Below are positions 14,378 to 19,473 of a stretch of DNA of 19,473 bases, piece by piece. The translations under genes were made by a program, and so were the position numbers. Every line of letters begins with the position of its first letter. Positions within the stretch are counted from its first letter, which is position 1. Source of the DNA: CAYNBT01 sp964396025 (lineage in GTDB: Bacteria > Patescibacteriota > WWE3 > UBA101185 > UBA10185); contig CAYNBT010000016.1 of NCBI GenBank assembly GCA_964396025.1, positions 1 through 19,473 on the forward strand, read 5' to 3'. The notes beneath the pieces were generated by a model. That model did not search any database. It had not been told where the DNA came from and saw only the letters and a list, made by a program, of their open reading frames with translations.

Positions 14378-14776
14378 ATGTCTAAATTCACAGATAAAGT
14401 TGTTATGGCTGTAAGAACGGTCCCTTTTGGGCAGGTGGCGAGTTATGGCCAGATTGCACACATGGTTGGTGTTCCTAGAGGGGCACGTCAGGTTGGTTGG
14501 GTGCTTAGGAGTTACGAGGACAAGGTAGTAAAAGATAATTTTCCACTTCCTTGGTGGCGAATCATAAATAATGCAGGGAAAATCAGTATAAAAGGCACCA
14601 AGTATCACACACCGGAAATTCAAAAAAATGCGCTGGAAAAGGAAGGTGTTAAAGTAAGTGAAAATCTGGAAATAGACATAGAGCTTTACAGATTCAGGCC
14701 CAGCCAAGAAATCCTAAAGAAGCTTGAACTTGATGACGAATATATTTTTGAAATTGTGAAAAAGTTTACGCTGTAG
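14378..14776 (+). CDS. alkyltransferase-like (ATL) DNA-lesion binding protein
   Basis: 132 aa. The MGMT/Ogt DNA-binding fold is clear: VRTVPFGQVASYGQIAHMVG (residues 12-31) and RGARQVGWVLRS with the arginine finger around R37. In methyltransferases the active site reads PCHRV; here it is PWWRI at 58-62, with Trp replacing the acceptor cysteine. That substitution (PWHR in classical ATLs) marks proteins that bind O6-alkylguanine, flip it and recruit nucleotide excision repair rather than repair it directly. The second Trp in place of His is unusual. A C-terminal extension of about 30 residues (SQEILKKLELDDEYIFEIVK) follows. Starts without a Shine-Dalgarno. Confidence 0.88.
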   Translation: MSKFTDKVVMAVRTVPFGQVASYGQIAHMVGVPRGARQVGWVLRSYEDKVVKDNFPLPWWRIINNAGKISIKGTKYHTPEIQKNALEKEGVKVSENLEIDIELYRFRPSQEILKKLELDDEYIFEIVKKFTL

Positions 14777-14791
14777 CTGGATAAAGGGTAC

Positions 14792-14833
14792 AAAAAAGGA
14801 GAGTGCAAATTCTTATGAATCGCAGCTCTCCTT
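14792..14833 (-). terminator. intrinsic terminator of the 14844 gene, possibly bidirectional
   Basis: AAGGAGAG and CTCTCCTT form the outer stem, with TGC/GCA and ATTC/GAAT inside. On the minus strand it is followed by TTTTTTG, so it mainly ends the minus-strand gene; the plus-strand side (TTAAAAT) is weak for the convergent ATL gene. Confidence 0.85.
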
Positions 14834-14843
14834 AAAATACGGG

Positions 14844-15296
14844 TCATTCCCAACGATGTCTGCCGTAAGGTTTTACAGTATTTACATCACTGGGCCTAAT
14901 TACAATCTTGGGCAATTCCTCTGCATCGACGGGTGCATTTATAGGAGTTCCTGCTGAAGCTGAAATGTCTAAAAGCGCATGCCTATCAACAGGTTCGCTC
15001 AACCTAGCCTCCAGTGCAGAAATTTCCAAACGCTTAAGCCATGCATGCATGCTTCCTGAATAAAGCCGCCAGCCTGAGTGCCCGGCGACAACGATCAAAA
15101 GAGCTGAACTGAAACTTCCAGGCATTTCCCAAACAAAAGTGGCATAAAGATAGGTGCCAGCCCCAATGAGAATGCCGGAAAAAATGCCTTTATCTTCCGT
15201 CTTACGAATGCCAAAAACAGCTACGCATACTACGGAAGCAACTATTGCTAACACAAACGCCAAACCCGAATTCAGCATTATGCCGGTACCATTCAT
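14844..15296 (-). CDS. small membrane protein, hypothetical
   Basis: 150 aa from the ATG at 15296, five bases after GGAGG; an earlier ATG at 15308 is part of that ribosome site and is rejected. Two or three hydrophobic segments lie in the first ~75 residues (LAFVLAIVASVVCVAVFGI, GILIGAGTYLYATFVWEM, SFSSALLIVVAGHSGWRL). A hydrophilic cytoplasmic tail follows, with a helix (HAWLKRLEISALEARLSEPV) and a basic end. Not recognised. A near-consensus promoter lies upstream, with a leader of about 55 nt. Confidence 0.8.
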   Translation of the reverse strand: MNGTGIMLNSGLAFVLAIVASVVCVAVFGIRKTEDKGIFSGILIGAGTYLYATFVWEMPGSFSSALLIVVAGHSGWRLYSGSMHAWLKRLEISALEARLSEPVDRHALLDISASAGTPINAPVDAEELPKIVIRPSDVNTVKPYGRHRWE

Positions 15297-15358
15297 ATAA
15301 ACCTCCATGGTTTTTGCAGTACTATAGTTCCCCCCTCCCTTAAAAAAAGTTTGGATTG

Positions 15359-15396
15359 ATTATAATGTGAAAGATAAGAAAAGTCAAAACTATGGG
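15359..15396 (-). promoter_or_regulatory. near-consensus sigma70 promoter of the 14844 gene
   Basis: Minus strand: TTGACT (15382-15387), 17-nt spacer, TATAAT (15359-15364). Immediately in front of the -35 is CCCATAGTT (15388-15396), a two-base variant of CCTATAGTA in the same position as at 7551. The leader contains the palindrome ACTATAGT (15321-15328). Confidence 0.85.
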
Positions 15397-15474
15397 ATGT
15401 AAAACACCGGTTAGCTTTGTTATTGCTGTGCCCTTACAAGGACCCACCAGAATAACTCACTTCGTTCATAACTC

Positions 15475-15550
15475 TGGTGTGCCCGGAGGGACTTGAACCC
15501 CCGACTTCAACTTCCGCAAAGTTGCGTTCTATCCACTGAACTACGGGCAC
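15475..15550 (-). tRNA. tRNA-Arg (anticodon GCG)
   Basis: 76 nt including encoded CCA (15475-15477). Acceptor GTGCCCG/CGGGCAC, A discriminator; anticodon stem CAACT/AGTTG with loop TTGCGGA, giving GCG; T arm GGGGG-TTCAAGT-CCCTC-like. Most bacteria read CGU/CGC with an ACG (inosine) tRNA, so GCG is less usual. A TATAAT at 15571-15576 is its likely -10. Confidence 0.93.
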
Positions 15551-15570
15551 ATAAAGGTGTTTGTGAAAGC

Positions 15571-15576
15571 ATTATA
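15571..15576 (-). promoter_or_regulatory. -10 element of tRNA-Arg
   Basis: TATAAT on the minus strand, 20 bases upstream of the mature 5' end. No good -35 at 17 nt. Gives the tRNA a transcript start independent of the gene upstream. Confidence 0.45.
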
Positions 15577-15617
15577 CAGTAGGAACGCTAGTATATTTAA
15601 CAATAGTCGATAAGGAA

Positions 15618-16238
15618 TTATTCTTTAACCACAAACTTGTCCATCATTGCCGTATATGCAGTAGAAACAAAATCCTTGGGAGCTTGCTGCAAAAACGGAA
15701 GATACTCATTGATCAAATCTTGTATTTTGTCTTTATCCTCGTTACTCACGATAAAAAACAGTCTTCCGGGAAAAGATGATTTTGTGTCTACACAAAGCAT
15801 GTTTATGCCTTCATCGGTTTTGGTAAAAAAGAATTGCTTGAGGTCCTCCCAAGCATAAAAAGCCCCTGCGTTCATCACACCTAAATTAGTGATCTCATGG
15901 GCAACTTTTTGTACAGGAGTAGAGGAGATCAGGTATTTCACAAAAACTAAACTGGCAATCGCCAAAATAAGCAAAAACTCCTGCATTGCTACCAAAAGCA
16001 CACCAATGATAACCGCAATCACAATCATTGAGCGCATCACTCTAAGATTTGTGGTAGAAGCTTGCTCAAGGCGTGAATCCGCCTGCCAAGCAAACAGTGT
16101 TATTTTCTTAAAAGTTCTGTTTTGTTGTTCAGGAGAATTTTGTGAGTTTCTTGCAGGAAGTGCATCCGGATCCTGCGAGCCGCTACGGTCGTAATAACCA
16201 ATATAGTCATTTAAGTTAAACATGTTTGCAATTTTCAT
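15618..16238 (-). CDS. two-helix membrane protein, hypothetical
   Basis: 206 aa from ATG 16238 (MKIANMFNLNDYIGYYDRSG). Longer reading frames run back into tRNA-Ser and are rejected. The N-terminal ~65 residues are hydrophilic. Two adjacent membrane helices follow around residues 79-118 (MIVIAVIIGVLLVAMQEFLL, ILAIASLVFVKYLI). A soluble C-terminal domain of about 80 residues has alternating strands (GAFYAWEDLKQFFFTKTDEG, RLFFIVSNEDKDKIQDLINE), vaguely like the bacterial PH-type domain found after two helices; this is a guess. No Shine-Dalgarno. The ATG is 22 nt after the tRNA CCA, so both may share the tRNA promoter. Confidence 0.75.
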   Translation of the reverse strand: MKIANMFNLNDYIGYYDRSGSQDPDALPARNSQNSPEQQNRTFKKITLFAWQADSRLEQASTTNLRVMRSMIVIAVIIGVLLVAMQEFLLILAIASLVFVKYLISSTPVQKVAHEITNLGVMNAGAFYAWEDLKQFFFTKTDEGINMLCVDTKSSFPGRLFFIVSNEDKDKIQDLINEYLPFLQQAPKDFVSTAYTAMMDKFVVKE

Positions 16239-16260
16239 ATGGTTTGTTTCTTGACCGATT

Positions 16261-16347
16261 TGGCGGAGGGTACAGGAATCGAACCTGTGGACGGGCAACC
16301 CCGTCACGGCTTAGCAAGCCGCTGCATTACCGCTCTGCCAACCCTCC
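16261..16347 (-). tRNA. tRNA-Ser (anticodon GCU)
   Basis: Acceptor GGAGGGT/ACCCTCC, G discriminator, encoded CCA (16261-16263). T arm is ACAGG-TTCGATT-CCTGT. The anticodon loop TTGCTAA gives GCU (reads AGC/AGU). Long variable arm GACGGGGTTGCCCGTC. Confidence 0.96.
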
Positions 16348-16371
16348 AAAAAACGGGCCGGTACTTAATGG

Positions 16372-16400
16372 ATTATAGCCTTTTTGCCAATGTGAAACAA
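16372..16400 (-). promoter_or_regulatory. promoter of tRNA-Ser(GCU) inside comF
   Basis: Minus strand: TTGTTT (16395-16400), 17-nt spacer, TATAAT (16372-16377), 24 bp before the tRNA 5' end. The -10 overlaps the comF-like gene's stop codon (CTATAAT). Confidence 0.7.
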
Positions 16401-17056
16401 CAGACATCTTTTGCACCTGCTTCAAGAAGCACATTGGTTAGTGAAATCAGCGTAGCACCGGTAGTACAAATATCATCAACAACCAAAATCTTCTTACCTT
16501 TCACCAATGCTCTACATACAAAGGCATTCTGTACATTCGTTTTGCGTTCTTCCTTAGAAAGCCCAGCTTGTGGAATTGTATTTTTGATTCTCACAACAGC
16601 ATTATTGTATACGGGTATCTTAAGTAGGGTAGTTGAAAGTATATTACTAATTATTGCGCTCTGGTTAAAACCTCGCTCAAAGTTCTTGGCCTTGCTTATT
16701 GGAACAGGAATTATCAAGTCTGCATCAAAACGTACATCTCTCTTTGAAAGTATTGTTAGTGCATGTTTGGTAAGAGTTTTGAGCCCCGCAAATTCTTTTG
16801 AACCATATTTTGAATTCCTAATGCAGTTCCGAACACTATCTTGATAAGAAAACACAGAAACAAAGCGTGAAGGCGTCTTAACTTTTGCAAAACAAGTCTT
16901 ATGCGTATATCCATTCAAAGAATTTTCTTGGCAAACTAGGCACACATCGTCAGAAATCAATAAACAATTTTCACAACACGCATAACAAAATGGTGAACCT
17001 ACTTTATGACAGCTCAAACATTCTGAAGGAAATATAAAATTTAAAAACTTTTCCAT
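16373..17056 (-). CDS. comF: ComF-family phosphoribosyltransferase-like protein
   Basis: 227 aa. The N-terminus holds zinc-ribbon cysteines: C13xxC16, C24xxC27/C28xxC31, C39xxC42 and C55. The C-terminal two thirds form a type I phosphoribosyltransferase fold with LIIPVPISKAKNFERGFNQS (114-133), the QAGLSKEERKTNVQNAF segment (163-179), and the PRPP-binding loop ILVVDDICTTGAT (190-202). ComF/GntX family proteins take part in DNA uptake during natural competence; enzymatic activity is unproven for most. No other competence gene is in view. No Shine-Dalgarno precedes the ATG, but a perfect DnaA-box sequence lies 3 bases upstream. Confidence 0.92.
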   Translation of the reverse strand: MEKFLNFIFPSECLSCHKVGSPFCYACCENCLLISDDVCLVCQENSLNGYTHKTCFAKVKTPSRFVSVFSYQDSVRNCIRNSKYGSKEFAGLKTLTKHALTILSKRDVRFDADLIIPVPISKAKNFERGFNQSAIISNILSTTLLKIPVYNNAVVRIKNTIPQAGLSKEERKTNVQNAFVCRALVKGKKILVVDDICTTGATLISLTNVLLEAGAKDVCCFTLAKRL

Positions 17057-17059
17057 AAG

Positions 17060-17068
17060 TTATCCACA
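17060..17068 (+). promoter_or_regulatory. single perfect DnaA-box nonamer
   Basis: TTATCCACA, the E. coli DnaA-box consensus, placed 3 bases before the comF start. No other copy is seen nearby, so this is not an origin; it may be a DnaA-controlled site or chance. Confidence 0.3.
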
Positions 17069-17241
17069 AAAACTCTTTGGCTGTAACAACAACCAAAAGT
17101 ATGCTACTATCCCATAGACACTTCTGCTAACAATCTTATAGTAAATGCAGGGGTTTGTTTATAGACACTATTCTAAAATAAGTAGAAAATATTGATACAA
17201 AGCCAAATAACAGGGGTGTTTTTGGTGTGTGTATTGTACAT

Positions 17242-19071
17242 ATGAGCGAAAAGCAAGAAATAACTAAAAAAAGAAACTATAAACAAGATTTTGTGCAGAT
17301 AATGACCGCCGTAAAGCGCATGATTCTGTACTCGTTAAAGGTTTCTCCATACAACACTATAGGCATTTTGCTGGTCATCTTTGTAACCGCTATATACCCT
17401 TTTGTAAACTCATGGATAAACAGCCGTGTCATAGACGAATTAGTCGCGCTTATTGGCACGCACGGATCGACAAGCGTTGTATTCAAATACACTGCTATAT
17501 CACTCTCCCTATTGTTACTGAGGAATATTCTAACGTCATTAGAAGGTTTCGTAGAGTTGAGGCTTTACTTTGATATTTCAAGAGAATTTAACAAAGACGT
17601 AACCTCAAAATTCGCTAACTTAGATATTGAGTACCACGAAAATCCTGAGACAAGCAATTTACTTCAAAAGGTTGCGGAAAATTCCGGGCATAGACCTCAA
17701 GAGTTTATCTCGAGTATTTTTTGGTCACTTAGACCGGTTATCTCTATAATTTCTGCTATTTCAATCTTGGCAACATTTTCGCCAGTGTTAATCTTGATTT
17801 TGGCTATCACTACGGCGCCCGCGTTTATTAACAACATATTTTTTGGTAGAAGAAAATGGGGAATCTGGGACGCTAAAGGCGAATTAAAGAGAGATTACTT
17901 TAGATCAAAATATCATATTACTTCCGAACATTCATTGATGGAACTCAGAATCTTTAAAACCCGCAAGTATCTGCTAAACAGAATTTTTGACTTATTTTAC
18001 AACTTCCAAAAGGAAGAAATTGCCATTGAAAACAAGCGCGCGTTTGTTGATATAGCATTGGGTATAGTAAGTGTGATCGGATTCGGATTTACGTATTTTG
18101 TGACCATTTTAGCCACACTTGCTCAGAAGATCACCATAGGTCAGTTAAACTTTTATCTTTCGACATCCCGAGAATTTAGCAGCTCCCTAGACACCCTGTT
18201 TAGAAGAAGTGCACGCGCTTACGAGCACGGTCTTTACGTAGTGGACATTTTCAAGTTCTTGGATATGAAAGAAAAAATCACCTCCGGACAGATTTGCCTT
18301 ACCAACAAAGGAACACCGCCAACTATCAAGTTCGAAAACGTAGACTTTACATACCCGGGCGGGGATAAAAAAGCGCTAGATCAACTGAGCTTAACCATAG
18401 AACCCGGAGACCATATTGCTATTGTGGGTGAAAACGGTGCAGGTAAAACCACATTGATTAAATGCTTGATGCGTTTTTACGATATAAACACCGGTAAAAT
18501 CACTGTGGACGGGCACAATCTTTCAGACTTGGATCTTGAAAATTGGTACGACTTAGTGGGCACACTTTTCCAAGATTTCAACCGCTATCACTTTGATGTA
18601 AAAACAAATATAGGAATGGGAAACACAAAACGCATAGACGACGAAGATGCTATAAAAACCGCTGCAAAAAACTCGGGTGCTAACGCTTTTATAGAAGGCT
18701 ATGAGAAGAAATACAATCAGGTGTTAAGCAAAGCCTTTGAGGGAGGTATAGAGCCCTCTGTTGGCCAATGGCAAAAAATCGCCTTAGCTCGCGCTTTCTT
18801 TAAAGACGCTCCTGTTTTGATTTTGGACGAACCTACCAGCGCAATCGACCCCAAGGCAGAGGCCGAAATCTTTGAGAACCTCTTCGAGTTTGCCAAAAAC
18901 AAAACTGTGATCATTATTTCGCACAGATTCTCTACAGTTCGAAATGCCAAAAAGATCATCGTACTTGAAAAAGGACGTATTGCAGAACAAGGATCGCACC
19001 ACGAATTGATGCAGATACAAGATGGGAAATATAAAAAGGCATTTGAAATTCAACGAAAAGGCTACGAATAA
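17242..19071 (+). CDS. ABC exporter half-transporter (permease fused to ATPase)
   Basis: 609 aa from ATG 17242; an in-frame GTG at 17227 has no ribosome site and gives an unlikely MCIVH start. The N-terminal half (to ~340) has about six membrane helices in exporter arrangement (YNTIGILLVIFVTAIYPFV, SIISAISILATFSPVLILIL, IALGIVSVIGFGFTYFVTIL). ATPase domain: Walker A GENGAGKTT (~396-404), Q-loop TLFQDFNRYHF, signature PSVGQWQKIALARA (~505-518), Walker B VLILDEP (~525-531), D-loop SAIDP, and the H-loop His in ISHR (~561). The signature departs from LSGGQ. Forms a homo- or heterodimer exporting an unknown substrate (lipid, peptide or drug). All catalytic residues are present. Confidence 0.95.
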   Translation: MSEKQEITKKRNYKQDFVQIMTAVKRMILYSLKVSPYNTIGILLVIFVTAIYPFVNSWINSRVIDELVALIGTHGSTSVVFKYTAISLSLLLLRNILTSLEGFVELRLYFDISREFNKDVTSKFANLDIEYHENPETSNLLQKVAENSGHRPQEFISSIFWSLRPVISIISAISILATFSPVLILILAITTAPAFINNIFFGRRKWGIWDAKGELKRDYFRSKYHITSEHSLMELRIFKTRKYLLNRIFDLFYNFQKEEIAIENKRAFVDIALGIVSVIGFGFTYFVTILATLAQKITIGQLNFYLSTSREFSSSLDTLFRRSARAYEHGLYVVDIFKFLDMKEKITSGQICLTNKGTPPTIKFENVDFTYPGGDKKALDQLSLTIEPGDHIAIVGENGAGKTTLIKCLMRFYDINTGKITVDGHNLSDLDLENWYDLVGTLFQDFNRYHFDVKTNIGMGNTKRIDDEDAIKTAAKNSGANAFIEGYEKKYNQVLSKAFEGGIEPSVGQWQKIALARAFFKDAPVLILDEPTSAIDPKAEAEIFENLFEFAKNKTVIIISHRFSTVRNAKKIIVLEKGRIAEQGSHHELMQIQDGKYKKAFEIQRKGYE

Positions 19072-19080
19072 TGATAGTTC

Positions 19081-19108
19081 TTGCAGTTGACTCCGCAAGT
19101 TATATAAT
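19081..19108 (+). promoter_or_regulatory. promoter with leaderless geometry
   Basis: TTGCAG (19081-19086), 16-nt spacer, TATAAT (19103-19108), then six bases (AAAAAT) and ATG 19115. No Shine-Dalgarno. CTTGC/GCAAG arms (19080-19084, 19095-19099) form an inverted repeat over the -35 region. Confidence 0.65.
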
Positions 19109-19114
19109 AAAAAT

Positions 19115-19473
19115 ATGAAAGCTGGTGCAAGGATAATTGAATTAATGAGTTGGTTGTTTGCAGCGCTTATTGGAACGCGCTTTGTGCTCAAATTTTTTGG
19201 CGCAAGCACAGTAGCCCCGTTCGTGCAGTGGCTGTATGGCGTTACTGATTCGTTAATGGCACCATTTGCCGGAATTTTCCCAACTCCATCTATAGGTGTC
19301 ACAAGCTTAGTAGACATTCCAGCTCTTGTAGCCATTGCCGTGTACTTGATAGCAGGATATCTGATTTCTGTGTTTATTGAAACCGTTGATAGTAATTTGC
19401 GCTTTAGAAGTCTTAGACCTGTTACGCCAAAACCCCCAATTAACATGCCTTCAACACCAGTTCCGCCAAGCAC
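19115..19473 (+). CDS. YggT-family membrane protein, 3' end beyond window
   Basis: 119 visible codons, open at the window edge. MKAGARIIELMSWLFAALIG starts a first membrane helix. FVQWLYGVTDSLMAPFAGIF P is the characteristic YggT loop (NPxVxxLYxxTDPLLxPF-like), then a second helix DIPALVAIAVYLIAGYLIS and a Pro-rich tail (RPVTPKPPINMPSTPVPP). YggT proteins are small integral membrane proteins linked loosely to cell division and osmotic fitness; function is not settled. Starts directly after a consensus -10. Confidence 0.75.
   Translation, partial: MKAGARIIELMSWLFAALIGTRFVLKFFGASTVAPFVQWLYGVTDSLMAPFAGIFPTPSIGVTSLVDIPALVAIAVYLIAGYLISVFIETVDSNLRFRSLRPVTPKPPINMPSTPVPPS

Noticed and set aside
15445..15479. 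Inverted repeat CACCAGA/TCTGGTG at the 3' end of tRNA-Arg as a terminator
   Set aside because: No T run follows on the minus strand and one arm is inside the tRNA CCA end; it also holds a direct repeat ATAACTC, but with nothing to support function.
16239..16307. Extended start (MTGLPVHRFD...) for the 15618 membrane protein
   Set aside because: The extra residues are encoded by tRNA-Ser; ATG 16238 is the first start outside it.
16239..16844. 201-aa plus-strand ORF beginning ahead of tRNA-Ser(GCU)
   Set aside because: Its start is antisense to the tRNA and the rest is antisense to comF, which has clear motifs.
17114..17170. Direct repeat ATAGACACT at about 17114 and 17162 as a regulatory or mobile-element repeat
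   Set aside because: Two short copies 48 bp apart in AT-rich DNA can occur by chance and flank nothing.
17057..17241. Replication origin suggested by the DnaA box
   Set aside because: Only one box, no cluster, no AT-rich unwinding repeats and no dnaA/dnaN nearby.
1..19473. CRISPR array, insertion sequence, phage genes, toxin-antitoxin pair
   Set aside because: No spaced direct repeats, no transposase or integrase motifs, no terminal inverted repeats, and no small gene pair matching a known toxin-antitoxin family.

Overview
This window looks like one scaffold from a metagenome-assembled bacterial genome: two runs of exactly 100 N (8056-8155 and 9646-9745) are scaffolding gaps. Content suggests a small, reduced bacterial genome, plausibly Candidate Phyla Radiation/Patescibacteria. 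The reasons are tightly overlapping genes, an F-type ATP synthase with unusually short alpha and delta subunits, many orphan small proteins, and a mix of Shine-Dalgarno-led and apparently leaderless genes. UGA is used as an ordinary stop, which argues against the UGA-Gly lineages. The phylum assignment is inference; no marker in the window proves it.

Left part (1-7465). A 5'-truncated amino-acid permease (+) converges, 3 bp apart, on a complete eight-gene F1Fo ATP synthase operon on the minus strand, in the order atpB-E-F-H-A-G-D-C. Catalytic and proton-path residues are intact, so the machine should couple ATP to a proton gradient. However, the alpha subunit lacks its N-terminal delta-binding helix and about 70 C-terminal residues, and delta lacks most of its N-terminal domain, which is the partner of that helix.

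Middle part (7466-16372). This holds small, mostly unrecognised genes, most of them single transcription units with their own promoter and intrinsic terminator. Among them are two zinc-ribbon-like proteins, a secreted/anchored four-cysteine protein, a TPR protein, an alkyltransferase-like (ATL) DNA-lesion sensor and two small membrane proteins. Four minus-strand tRNA genes lie between them: Ser-GGA, Ser-CGA, Arg-GCG and Ser-GCU, all with encoded CCA.

Right part (16373-19473). A ComF-family phosphoribosyltransferase (-) is divergent from a full ABC exporter half-transporter (+), followed by a 3'-truncated YggT-family membrane protein (+).

Two genome-scale signals stand out. First, a palindrome-cored motif, CCTATAG(TA), recurs at intergenic promoters, often directly in front of the -35 box. 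Second, at four genes a -10-like hexamer lies exactly 6 nt before the ATG with no Shine-Dalgarno, the geometry expected for leaderless mRNA. I found no CRISPR array, insertion sequence, phage or recognisable defence system.
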